A DNA stretch of 58,196 bases from Deltaproteobacteria bacterium (lineage in GTDB: Bacteria > Bdellovibrionota_B > Oligoflexia > Oligoflexales > Bog-1112): the NCBI GenBank assembly GCA_947466225.1, contig CANIBL010000012.1, positions 1 through 58,196 on the forward strand, given 5' to 3'. Both the position numbers and the translations under genes were made by a program. The notes below the pieces were generated by a model. The model was not told where the DNA came from. It made no database searches and saw only the letters and a list, made by a program, of their open reading frames with translations. Positions 1 through 7,724 of the stretch are shown here, in pieces. Position 1 is the stretch's first letter. Each line of letters starts with the position of its first letter.

Positions 1-5
1 AAAGC

Positions 6-302
6 ATGAAACTGTGTTTTGAAAATATTGAACCCACCCAAGTCGTGCATAACCTGCAAGAAGAGTTAAAAAGCCGAAAGTGGGGCGATCTCGTCCAGTT
101 TGAATCTAACGGTGATGACATCCGCGTTACAATTCAAAAAATGGGGACCTCCACCTTGGTGTTTCAGCACAAAAAAGCAGGCACCTATCACGTCTGGACA
201 TTGGCAGAAGAAAAAATTGCTTTTGCCCACCGTGCGTTTAAAGTGGAGATGAAGGAGAAAATCGTAGCCTTGGTGGCAAAAGTTGGTGGATCCGTGACAT
301 AG
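6..302 (+). CDS. small hypothetical protein
   Basis: A 98-residue protein that I do not recognise. It has no signal peptide, no membrane segment and no cysteine cluster; it is a mixed charged, soluble-looking protein (MKLCFENIEP start, VGGSVT end). The ATG lies five bases from the window edge, so its ribosome site and upstream neighbour cannot be seen and a longer upstream start is possible. Its last 65 bases overlap the 3' end of the convergent rhodanese-like gene. Both frames look protein-like, so I keep both, but this is the less certain of the pair. Confidence 0.5.
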   Translation: MKLCFENIEPTQVVHNLQEELKSRKWGDLVQFESNGDDIRVTIQKMGTSTLVFQHKKAGTYHVWTLAEEKIAFAHRAFKVEMKEKIVALVAKVGGSVT

Positions 303-819
303 GGGTAGAAAGCGATCCAAGGACCGTGCACTGGGCTGGAGAAATACCCCCTAGTAAGGTCTTTGCCGCAATGCCTTGTCCCCGGAGAAAGAGCGCGGCA
401 CTCATCCCTTTCGCTTCGCTGCTTGCCAATGTGAACACGGTAACACGAGGGCTGCTCTGTAACGAACTTAGCAACTTAAGTACTCGAGGCGCAGTAAATT
501 GATAGGCCCACGCCAGTGGCAGGGCCATTCGCTCTCCATAGGTTCGCGCGTCAAAGAAAAAAGCTTCGCCTCGTTCTTGCAAGGCTTGTGCGGTGGAGAA
601 GGGTAGAAAGAGATCTGCTAGGTCTTGTTGAATGCGATGCAAGGTCGTGATCACTGCAGGTACAGATTGCTCCGCGAAAGTCGCCAATTCCTCAATGGTA
701 TGCGGATAAGAGGGATCTGCTGCTTCGCCCTGTAAGGGGGGAAGCACGCCGAAGGCTTCTTCTAGCAAGGTGGACAAATGGGGAACGTGCAAGTGTGCCA
801 GCGGCATATCTGGTGTCAC
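238..819 (-). CDS. rhodanese-like protein, predicted catalytically inactive
   Basis: A 193-residue soluble protein. Residues about 75-170 follow the rhodanese pattern: a DAR motif near residue 90, a hydrophobic strand VTVFTL at 126-131, a helix AALFLRGQGI and the closing LLGGI near 155-159. In active sulfurtransferases the strand ends in a catalytic Cys followed by a Gly/Arg/Ser loop; here that position is Thr/Leu in TLASSEAK, so sulfur transfer is unlikely and a binding role is inferred. The GTG start overlaps the TGA stop of the tlc gene by four bases (GTGA), which suggests translational coupling. The family assignment rests on pattern only; a hypothetical protein is the alternative. Confidence 0.5.
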   Translation of the reverse strand: MTPDMPLAHLHVPHLSTLLEEAFGVLPPLQGEAADPSYPHTIEELATFAEQSVPAVITTLHRIQQDLADLFLPFSTAQALQERGEAFFFDARTYGERMALPLAWAYQFTAPRVLKLLSSLQSSPRVTVFTLASSEAKGMSAALFLRGQGIAAKTLLGGISPAQCTVLGSLSTPMSRIHQLLPPRLRFSPSSPL

Positions 820-2318
820 GCGTTCTCCTCAGAGGCAGCGACAGCAGGCCGCAAGGTGCGAATGGCATAGACCCACGCAACCACAGCAAGTACGATTACA
901 GGCAGCAAAAAATGCGAAATTGCGAGTACTGAGCTGTGTCCAAATAAATCTAACAATCCGACCTGGAGCCAAGAAGACCCGGATTTACCCAATCGAGAGC
1001 TCACCACGTCCACCGCAGCTTTTCCTTGGGTTTTTTCCTCTGGGCTGAGGGGAATAAAAGCCATTTCTTTTGTGGAATCAAAAAAAGAGTACTTCATAAC
1101 CTTAGCAGCGACTTGCTGAATAGCGCCGACTAGCACGATAAACGTGAGGGGGATCTGCATACCAAAGAGCCAGGTAGATTGGGTTCGATAGAACAAAATC
1201 AATCCCAAGAAGAGAACCCCGCTGATCCCGACGACAATCGGGGTGAGCAAGGCACTGATAAACCAGCCCAGGTACCGAATTAATCCGCCTCCGATTAACA
1301 GTACAGTGATGAAGGCCACTGTGCCGATAATCGAGGTAATATTGCCCATATAGGCTTGGTATTGCACCGCCTCTGGATAGAGGAGTTTCAAACTTGCTTT
1401 CCATGAAACTTCGATCATGTTCACCGTAAGCGCGACTGCGATCACCATCACTGCCAAAGAGAGCACATATCGGGAAGAGAAAAGATGAGCGATACTTTTG
1501 CGAAAGGACGGATTTTTATCGGAGGTCCCAGTAGCCACGCGAGGGGCTACGTCCCATCCTTTCGGTAGTACACGTTGCACCAACCACTGGTAGAGACAGA
1601 AAATCCCACATCCGAATAGCAAGATGAAAAAGGTGATGCTTTGTAACGAGGTCAAAAATTCGGTATTGGCCTGAGAGTAATGTACCAACATCCGGCCTGC
1701 CAAGATGGAGGCGAGATCACCGGCTGCGATGTACAGGGTATAGGTTCGTTTGGCTTCAGAGAGGGTGTGAATCTGGCTAGTAAAACCCCAAAAGAGGATA
1801 AAGATAGCAAAGCTGCCCCACAATTCTGCCATGATGAAGAAAAGGGAGGGAATCCAATTGCGGTATACGGCAACCCAATGTTGCCCGCGTCCGGCACCGA
1901 GCCATGCTTGCAATAAATCAGCGCTATGATGGGGGCTGAGCGCCTCCACATTTGGATAGAGTACATAGCCATACAGGCCAATGAGAGAGAGAAACGAGAA
2001 TAAAATAAGGGCAAACATGGTAGTAGGTCGAAGACGGGTGGACAATTTGGCGTACAGAAAGGCGGCGAAAATGGCCACCGGCAACACGCCCCACCCTTTC
2101 AATACCGGAATCACCTCCGCGCCACCGCCGCGTGCGGTGACCACCATAGCATCTTTCATGCTGGTCAGGAGTGCGTAGTTGAGGGAAATCAAGAATTTCA
2201 TCAGCAAAAGCGGGATGATTTTCTGCAATTCCTGCCGATGTATGGGCCACAACCGGGCCCGCCACGTGCTAAATGCTAGCTCTGACACAAGTAATCCTGC
2301 ATGGTAGGGGGGATCCAA
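816..2318 (-). CDS. tlc: Tlc/NTT-family nucleotide translocase (ATP/ADP carrier type)
   Basis: A polytopic inner-membrane carrier of about 500 residues, the usual size of the Tlc/NTT family (about 12 membrane helices). The N-terminal signature is clear: WPIHRQELQK, then KDAMVV followed by GAEVIPVLKGWG. Known members exchange host ATP for ADP or import nucleotides in Rickettsia, Chlamydia and plastids; which substrate applies here cannot be read from sequence. The open frame begins with TTG at 2318, but the GTG eleven codons in (VSELAF) is an equally good start. It is the first gene of a two-gene unit with the rhodanese-like gene. This gene is the best indication of an intracellular or host-dependent lifestyle. 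Confidence 0.9.
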   Translation of the reverse strand: MDPPYHAGLLVSELAFSTWRARLWPIHRQELQKIIPLLLMKFLISLNYALLTSMKDAMVVTARGGGAEVIPVLKGWGVLPVAIFAAFLYAKLSTRLRPTTMFALILFSFLSLIGLYGYVLYPNVEALSPHHSADLLQAWLGAGRGQHWVAVYRNWIPSLFFIMAELWGSFAIFILFWGFTSQIHTLSEAKRTYTLYIAAGDLASILAGRMLVHYSQANTEFLTSLQSITFFILLFGCGIFCLYQWLVQRVLPKGWDVAPRVATGTSDKNPSFRKSIAHLFSSRYVLSLAVMVIAVALTVNMIEVSWKASLKLLYPEAVQYQAYMGNITSIIGTVAFITVLLIGGGLIRYLGWFISALLTPIVVGISGVLFLGLILFYRTQSTWLFGMQIPLTFIVLVGAIQQVAAKVMKYSFFDSTKEMAFIPLSPEEKTQGKAAVDVVSSRLGKSGSSWLQVGLLDLFGHSSVLAISHFLLPVIVLAVVAWVYAIRTLRPAVAASEENA

Positions 2319-2486
2319 TCCTGGGCGCAGAAATAGCGTAAAAAAATATGAGAATAAAGAAAAATCAGTGCCCTAGGAAAATAAAAATTAAATTGTCTAT
2401 AATACCAGTATGTTGGATAAACAGCCTCGCCCCTGCGAATCTGAGAATTCATTGATAAGATATCTCAAATGAAAGGGAAATTGCCT

Positions 2487-3005
2487 ATGTCCGCATTCTC
2501 TGTTCTGCCATATCAAGGCGTACACCCTCGTATCGATTCTACCGCATTTATCGCGGATGGGGTGAGAATCATCGGAGATGTAGAGATTCACAAGGAGGTG
2601 AGCATTTGGTTCAATGCGGTGTTGCGGGGGGATGTGCAACGCATTTGCATCGGAGAAGGCTCAAATATCCAAGATCTTACCATGATCCATGTTACGACTA
2701 ACGGTAACCCTACGATTGTGGGTAAATATGTGACCGTAGGGCATAGTGTGATCCTGCATGCTTGTACGATTCAGGACTATAGTTTGGTCGGAATGGGGTC
2801 TACGATTTTAGATGGCGCGGTGATTCCCCCTCATAGCCTGGTGGCAGCAGGTTCTGTCGTAGCGCCTAACAAGACGTTTCCGGAAAAATCGCTGATTATC
2901 GGCTCCCCTGCCAAAGCCAAGCGACGCCTCACCCCTGAAGAGCTCGCCTACTTAGACTACTCTGCCAAGCACTACATTTCGGTGATGAAGAATTATGTGA
3001 GCTGA
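2487..3005 (+). CDS. gamma-carbonic-anhydrase-like left-handed beta-helix protein
   Basis: A 172-residue hexapeptide-repeat protein of the gamma-carbonic anhydrase/YrdA/PaaY family, usually a cytoplasmic trimer with a metal at the subunit interface. Repeats run through most of the protein (ADGVRIIGDVEIHKEVSIW onward). The expected metal-ligand histidines are in MIHVTT and in GHSVILHAC, and the C-terminal helix ISVMKNYV is typical. An earlier in-frame ATG exists at 2469, but the ATG at 2487 has AAAGGGAAA in front and starts at the usual family position. A TATAAT box lies at 2398-2403, without a convincing -35. Whether it is an active carbonic anhydrase or a thioesterase/acetyltransferase relative is unknown. 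Confidence 0.88.
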   Translation: MSAFSVLPYQGVHPRIDSTAFIADGVRIIGDVEIHKEVSIWFNAVLRGDVQRICIGEGSNIQDLTMIHVTTNGNPTIVGKYVTVGHSVILHACTIQDYSLVGMGSTILDGAVIPPHSLVAAGSVVAPNKTFPEKSLIIGSPAKAKRRLTPEELAYLDYSAKHYISVMKNYVS

Positions 3006-3017
3006 CGCATGGTTTTT

Positions 3018-3060
3018 TATATACCCACAGGAGGGGGGAACGCCCTCCTGTGGGTATATA
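3018..3060. terminator. 18-bp perfect hairpin between convergent genes
   Basis: The arms at 3018-3035 and 3043-3060 are perfect complements (TATATACCCACAGGAGGG on the left), with a 7-base loop. The hairpin lies between the gamma-CA-like gene and prmA, which converge, so a shared bidirectional terminator is likely. Neither direction has a U-tract immediately after the stem; the outer AU-rich half of the stem may serve instead. Confidence 0.65.
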
Positions 3061-3064
3061 AGTG

Positions 3065-3988
3065 TTACAAACAGCGTAATACCAATACTTCCCAATCCTC
3101 TTGGGTACGCCGTTCCACCAATTTCAATCCGAGCCCTTCTCCCAACTCGATGAGGGGCTGGGCTTGTTCGGTGATAATCCCCGACAGCAGTAGGTACCCA
3201 TTCGGTGCCAACCGCGCCAGTAAGTCGGGTAGCATGACCTGAAGAACCGGAAACAAGATATTGGCTACAATACAGGTAAAGCTTGCGTTGGGCGGATACT
3301 GCTCGATGGAGCCTTGAATTACAGGAATCTCTACTTCATTTAATGCTGCATTGTGCTCTGTAGCTGAAATCGCATTGGCATCGATGTCGCAAGCTTCTAC
3401 GCGCGCAAATCCAAGCTTACATGCTGCAATCGCCAAAATGCCGGACCCACAACCGACATCGAGTAAGCTTGACTCCACTGGCGTGATTTGCTGCGCGATG
3501 GGTTCTAATGCGCTTAAACAAAGTTGGGTCGTAGCATGCTGGCCGGTGCCGAAGGCAAGTCCTGGGTCGATGCGCAATAGCGTGCTTGTCTCAGGGGCCT
3601 CTTCCCAAGGGGGGGTGACCCAGAAAGATCCACAGGCAAATCCGGTGAAAGCATCTTTCCAGCCTTCTTGCCACTGTTGAGTGGCTTGCTCGCGAATTTG
3701 GCACCGAACATGCCCCGCAAAGGCGCTTTCGACATCAAAACTTAGTTGCTCCATCACCTCTCGCTGAAAACTATGCAAGAGAATCGGACCTGCAGACATG
3801 CCATGTTCTTGAGCTTGCCAACTTTCGTATTCATCCGGAAAAAAATCGAGGTTATCGACTACTTCTTCTACAAACGTATCGAATCCTCGACTCACCAGCC
3901 AAGCTGTGAGGTATTCTTTCTGGAGCGGTCGTTCTTCTTCTGCTCCAATCAGAGCGATTTCCAATTCGTAAGTCGTTTCCGTGCTCAT
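3065..3988 (-). CDS. prmA: ribosomal protein L11 methyltransferase
   Basis: A class I SAM-dependent methyltransferase of 307 residues that methylates ribosomal protein L11. The SAM-binding motif I is LDVGCGSGILAIAACKLG, followed by an acidic motif (VEACDIDANA) and the NILFP motif typical of PrmA. The N-terminal third carries the L11-recognition domain. The frame is open further upstream, but ATG at 3988 gives the normal start (MSTETTYELE) and overlaps the stop of the upstream cyclo-ligase gene as ATGA, indicating coupled translation. It ends just before the hairpin at 3018-3060. Confidence 0.93.
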   Translation of the reverse strand: MSTETTYELEIALIGAEEERPLQKEYLTAWLVSRGFDTFVEEVVDNLDFFPDEYESWQAQEHGMSAGPILLHSFQREVMEQLSFDVESAFAGHVRCQIREQATQQWQEGWKDAFTGFACGSFWVTPPWEEAPETSTLLRIDPGLAFGTGQHATTQLCLSALEPIAQQITPVESSLLDVGCGSGILAIAACKLGFARVEACDIDANAISATEHNAALNEVEIPVIQGSIEQYPPNASFTCIVANILFPVLQVMLPDLLARLAPNGYLLLSGIITEQAQPLIELGEGLGLKLVERRTQEDWEVLVLRCL

Positions 3989-4560
3989 GTCGATCTCCAG
4001 CCCGATTGGGTACAAATATGGGACAAAGGAATATCCCAAGGATCTTGGGGCAGCGCCTCGCGCAGGCACGCATCATACACAACCCCCATGGTGACGCAAG
4101 TCTTGGCAGAAATTTGCTGTAAGAATCGATCATAATGCCCTTTTCCAAAGCCAATTCGATGTCCCTGTGGGTCGAGTCCTACAGCCGGGACCAGAATCAG
4201 GGTGGGTACAAAAAAGTCCATTGGCATGCTTTGGGTCTCTGGCTCCCAGAATCCAAATGGGCTTTTTCGCAGTGGGGTTGCGGGCGTCCACGGATAAAAG
4301 TGCAGTCCATCCGCTACCACCGGCACCCCCCAGATCAAGTTTGTCTCCCCAGGTGCCATCAACTTGCGTAGATCTGGCTCCCCTGGAAAAGGTAAAAATC
4401 CTACCCCTTGTGCTACCGGGTATTGCGTGAGAAAAGACCGGATATGGCGGCAGATTTCCGAGTCCCATTGGGGGGTAAGCGCCGGGGATACTCCTTTTCG
4501 TACCTGCAACAGCTCGGTACGCAGGGCCGATTTTTCGGGCGTGGATTGAGTTTTTCCCAT
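3985..4560 (-). CDS. 5-formyltetrahydrofolate cyclo-ligase
   Basis: A 191-residue cytosolic enzyme that converts 5-formyl-THF to 5,10-methenyl-THF with ATP, returning the folate to one-carbon metabolism. The family signature is present as GFGKGHYDRFL near the C-terminus, with an N-terminal basic helix (SALRTELLQVRKG) and VPVVADGLHFYPW in the middle. I use ATG at 4560 (MGKTQST), which has AGGA upstream; an ATG eleven codons earlier is possible. It is co-transcribed with prmA by a 4-base overlap. Its start lies only 18 bases from the divergent gene at 4579, so the two promoters must be inside each other's coding sequence or shared. Confidence 0.88.
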   Translation of the reverse strand: MGKTQSTPEKSALRTELLQVRKGVSPALTPQWDSEICRHIRSFLTQYPVAQGVGFLPFPGEPDLRKLMAPGETNLIWGVPVVADGLHFYPWTPATPLRKSPFGFWEPETQSMPMDFFVPTLILVPAVGLDPQGHRIGFGKGHYDRFLQQISAKTCVTMGVVYDACLREALPQDPWDIPLSHICTQSGWRST

Positions 4561-4578
4561 TTGTTCCGATATCCTACA

Positions 4579-5253
4579 ATGATGAAACCACAAGCGCGAT
4601 GGAGGTCTACCCTCCTACTCATAGTAACGGGCTGGTGCAGCGCTTCGCTATACAGTACCGACATTGAGTTTAACAATCGAGAAACGTGCCGCAAAGAAGT
4701 AGCGGGGGTGTACCTCACCGTATATGACGCGTGGGTACAAGCGCGAGACTTTGCCCTCTCCTTGGAAAAAACCCAAAAAGAAGATCTGGCGCATCTCCAA
4801 CGAATGGAGGCGCAACTTGCGAAAGTAAAACCAGAAGCCGGCGAGTTCAATCTATCTCAACGCTATGAGCAAGAAACCCAAGTGAAATCCCGTAGGCAAC
4901 TCGCAACTGCCCTGGCGGAGATTCAAGACCTCCACATTGCGGCAAAGAACCGAGAGGTAGCGGCACAAGGACAAGTGGCGATCTTAATAGCGGCGCTTTC
5001 GCATATTTTTGTTCAAGCAGAATCCTCCTTGCCTCGAGATGGATACCCCTTTCGATGGATGTATCGTGAGACATGCCCCAAGTTTCGCGATAATTGCCCC
5101 CTTTCTCCAGGGGCAGCCGCTCAACTTGCAACACTTTTTACCGCCACAGAGTATCCATTACCGGCAAGCTGCACAGCCTATGTCAGATTTTCCATGACTA
5201 CCGACAGCGAAACGGTAGCTCCAACTGCGACTTCTCTCCATCCTCAAATGTGA
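4579..5253 (+). CDS. exported hypothetical protein with coiled coil
   Basis: A protein of about 224 residues with an N-terminal signal peptide: basic start, hydrophobic STLLLIVTGW, small residues CSASLYS. Residues about 50-110 are rich in Leu, Glu, Lys and Gln (FALSLEKTQKEDLAHLQRM) and should form a coiled coil; the C-terminal part has several Cys and Pro. I do not recognise a family. The frame is open much further upstream, but that part lies antisense to the cyclo-ligase gene and lacks a signal peptide, so I begin at the ATG-ATG pair at 4579/4582. The last 56 bases overlap the convergent lipoprotein gene. Confidence 0.7.
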   Translation: MMKPQARWRSTLLLIVTGWCSASLYSTDIEFNNRETCRKEVAGVYLTVYDAWVQARDFALSLEKTQKEDLAHLQRMEAQLAKVKPEAGEFNLSQRYEQETQVKSRRQLATALAEIQDLHIAAKNREVAAQGQVAILIAALSHIFVQAESSLPRDGYPFRWMYRETCPKFRDNCPLSPGAAAQLATLFTATEYPLPASCTAYVRFSMTTDSETVAPTATSLHPQM

Positions 5254-6106
5254 GTATGCTATCAGCATCGCCAGAAAAAACTGCGCTAAAGGTACGGGTC
5301 TGCCCTTGGTCATCTGTAAATTGTCCCGTTACTGTGCCTCCATCCGGCTGGCATGCAGAGAGGGAGGGATAGTGCAGCTGGGAAAAGGTGGTAATGAGGG
5401 TTTCTTGATGATCGGTAGTTTGTTGCAGGACACCGGACTGCACGGTGTATGCCCCTTGGGATACCGCCACTGAAAGCAAAGTTGGCGTGGTGATGATAGA
5501 AGTAAAAACCTCCTGGACTTGGTTGCGCAGCAACGTATGCGCCACTTTTGCATCCAGCTGCACCTTGTATGCTGTATCACTACCTGTCTGGTTATATGTT
5601 GCCTCTAATCGTGCGGTATGTAGGTAAGATTCTTCTGTACCCTTACTGCTACGAAGGCTTTTCGTTTGAGTCACAGAGGCGCTGCTGCTACCGATATCCA
5701 GATGCAGGAGCTGTGAACCTTGAATGGTTTGATCCAGGGTAAAGCTCATAGAGGCGCCATGTCGCTTGCTTTCGGAGACCTTATGGAACGTATCCAAGAT
5801 GGGTGTTTTCCGTACATTGTCTGACACCTGGCTATGGGATACGTCTACTGTACGAGTCATGTCTGGGGTTTTGCCGGGATCGCCGAGTAACAGGACCGGC
5901 AATAGGATTTGTTCGCTGATCAGACTAAGGTTCAGATGGGATAAGGTAAACAGTCTGGCGCCTTTCTCTGCAGCTAAGGGCAAGGCATTTGCATCCGACT
6001 GTATCTTCACAGCTTGTGCAAGCGGTTGTGCACCATCAGAGGAAGCCGGGGTCTTTTTGCAGCCACCCAATACCATCGCCACTATTAATGCGATCACATT
6101 CCACAT
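5198..6106 (-). CDS. putative lipoprotein
   Basis: A 302-residue protein with a lipoprotein signal: MWNVIALIVAMVLGGC, whose LGGC is a lipobox, so the mature protein would be lipid-anchored at Cys16. Translation starts at ATG 6106, preceded by a strong AGGAG. The mature part is rich in Ser, Thr and Gln with alternating polar and hydrophobic residues, suggesting beta structure, and the C-terminal third contains QPDGGTVTGQFTDDQG. I find no known family. It converges on the exported coiled-coil gene with a 56-base overlap and diverges from the exported gene at 6210. Confidence 0.75.
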   Translation of the reverse strand: MWNVIALIVAMVLGGCKKTPASSDGAQPLAQAVKIQSDANALPLAAEKGARLFTLSHLNLSLISEQILLPVLLLGDPGKTPDMTRTVDVSHSQVSDNVRKTPILDTFHKVSESKRHGASMSFTLDQTIQGSQLLHLDIGSSSASVTQTKSLRSSKGTEESYLHTARLEATYNQTGSDTAYKVQLDAKVAHTLLRNQVQEVFTSIITTPTLLSVAVSQGAYTVQSGVLQQTTDHQETLITTFSQLHYPSLSACQPDGGTVTGQFTDDQGQTRTFSAVFSGDADSILTFEDGEKSQLELPFRCR

Positions 6107-6209
6107 GGTTTTCTCCTGATCATTAGGGGGTACACCATACAATTGTGCCACATTGACGTCCACTTCTCCTCCCTCTACTGTGCCGCCACATTTTTATGGA
6201 GGTGCGAGA

Positions 6210-6659
6210 ATGGAACGAACCTGGCTCATTGGGTTTTTCTTGCTAGGGATTGCGCTACAAGTCGGTGCAGCAGAGAGGCCAGCTTTTTCTGTGGAAGTTC
6301 AGGCCAAGGATGGGCATCGAAATGTGATTTTTGCCTTGAGCAGCTTTTTAGAAAATTCTCCTGAAAATGTACCACAGGCGTTGGTAGTCTACACAAAAAC
6401 CACTCGCATGTGGTGGGAAGCCCCAGTCGTGGATTGTACCCTTGAATCTCTTATGTATAGCCAAGCCCTTTTTATGGGGAAACCCATTTCAATCATAAGA
6501 GAGCATGTTGAGGCTGCACTGCATTGTGCTGGGGTATTGCAACATAAAACCTATTTGGAGAAAGCCACACAGATGCAGCAACACATTCTCTCAGAAGAAA
6601 TTTCGATGTTGGATGCGCAGGGATGGGAAATCATTCCTGAGAATGAAAGCTACTTGTAA
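6210..6659 (+). CDS. small exported hypothetical protein
   Basis: A 149-residue protein with a signal peptide (MERTWLIGFFLLGIAL, cleavage expected near QVGAAERP). A GGAGGTG ribosome site lies eight bases before the ATG at 6210, which makes this start preferable to the longer open frame. The mature part contains two cysteines (VVDCTLES and ALHCAG), which could form a periplasmic disulfide, and a helical C-terminus. No family is recognised. It precedes the ba3 oxidase cluster by 87 bases and may be functionally unrelated. Confidence 0.7.
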   Translation: MERTWLIGFFLLGIALQVGAAERPAFSVEVQAKDGHRNVIFALSSFLENSPENVPQALVVYTKTTRMWWEAPVVDCTLESLMYSQALFMGKPISIIREHVEAALHCAGVLQHKTYLEKATQMQQHILSEEISMLDAQGWEIIPENESYL

Positions 6660-6746
6660 AAACTTAACTGAAATAGCAAACTTTTAAACCCATTTCTTTT
6701 TTTACCAATCCCCCTTACACTTTTTGTATCTACCTATAGAAAGTGT

Positions 6747-6902
6747 ATGCTTATGAATTCTCTCCCAACAAAGCAAGCGACTGAGCCGGAAGAAGCCTTT
6801 ACCCCTGTAGGGGCTTTTGCATTTTTCCTTTCTCTATTGGTATTTTTTGTTGTCATATGGGTTGCCATGTATGCGTGGATGCTCTCCAGGGAGTATTACT
6901 AA
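6747..6902 (+). CDS. cytochrome c oxidase subunit IIa-like small membrane protein
   Basis: A 51-residue protein with one central membrane helix (GAFAFFLSLLVFFVVIWVAM) and a short C-terminal tail ending SREYY. Small one-helix proteins of this type (subunit IIa) are encoded immediately before subunit II in ba3-type oxidase operons, and that is the position here: the stop codon is nine bases before the subunit II start, which itself has AAGGAGG. An internal ATG at 6753 is a possible alternative start. The identification rests on size, single helix and position. Confidence 0.75.
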   Translation: MLMNSLPTKQATEPEEAFTPVGAFAFFLSLLVFFVVIWVAMYAWMLSREYY

Positions 6903-6911
6903 GGAGGCGAG

Positions 6912-7715
6912 ATGTCAGATCGAATCCATGGTTCTGAGAAAAAAGTGATCAGCATTGCCATTTTGGTATCAGCTGCTCATCTCTTTATCTTGGCAGCGGC
7001 AGCCTTGTTCTATGGCTTAACCGTGCCCGATTGTTTGGAGGGGGTAAAGCCTTTTACAGAAGGGAGCCTCTCGCAAAAAACCGATCGGCACTATGAGCTA
7101 CATATGGTGGCGCGTATGTGGAACTTTGATCCAGCGGAGGTCGTATTACCCGTAGGGGCCCGCGTCGATATCTTTGTGAGCAGCTTGGATGTGACCCATG
7201 GATTTCATATTACTGGAACCAACCTTAATTTGGCGGCAGTACCGGGGGCTGTAAATTATGGCCGCGTGGTCTTTGGAAAACCTGGTGTATACCCGATTGT
7301 CTGTAATGAATACTGTGGCATTGCCCATCACGGTATGTACGGTACCATCCGTATCGTAGAAAATTTGACAGCAGGCTATTTACCAGCGAAAAAAGACAAA
7401 GTACCGGAAGTGGCTTCCAATGAACCCCCCTTGGTAACCCAAGGCCGAAAGCTCTATCATGAAAAGGGTTGTATCGCTTGCCACTCCTTGGATGGAAGTC
7501 AGGTTGTAGGGCCTACCTTTAAAGGGATCTACGGTCGCCTTTCCTACTTTACGGACGGGACCTCAATTAAGGCAGACGAAGCCTATATCCAAGAGTCCAT
7601 TTTATTTCCTCAAAAGAAGATTGTAAAAGGTTTTGAAAGTGTCTTGATGCCCTCTTTTCCCGTTACACCAGAGGAAGTTCAGGGTCTTGTGGAATTCATT
7701 AAGTCAGTCAAATAG
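6912..7715 (+). CDS. ba3-type cytochrome c oxidase subunit II with C-terminal cytochrome c domain
   Basis: This subunit receives electrons from cytochrome c and passes them to the heme-copper centre. Residues about 13-36 form one membrane anchor. A cupredoxin domain follows with the CuA ligands in VTHGFHITG and VCNEYCGIAHHGM (two Cys, two His, Met). Residues about 175-267 are a fused class I cytochrome c domain with the heme site CIACH and a distal Met in VLMPSFP. The fusion is known from caa3- and some ba3-type oxidases. RBS AAGGAGGCGAG precedes the ATG. It lies between subunit IIa and subunit I in one operon. Confidence 0.92.
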   Translation: MSDRIHGSEKKVISIAILVSAAHLFILAAAALFYGLTVPDCLEGVKPFTEGSLSQKTDRHYELHMVARMWNFDPAEVVLPVGARVDIFVSSLDVTHGFHITGTNLNLAAVPGAVNYGRVVFGKPGVYPIVCNEYCGIAHHGMYGTIRIVENLTAGYLPAKKDKVPEVASNEPPLVTQGRKLYHEKGCIACHSLDGSQVVGPTFKGIYGRLSYFTDGTSIKADEAYIQESILFPQKKIVKGFESVLMPSFPVTPEEVQGLVEFIKSVK

Positions 7716-7724
7716 GAATCGGTC

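Noticed and set aside
2398..2403. Perfect TATAAT upstream of the gamma-carbonic-anhydrase-like gene as a promoter
   Set aside because: The -10 is perfect but no -35 is recognisable at 15-19 bases in an AT-rich stretch; I mention it only in the gene entry.
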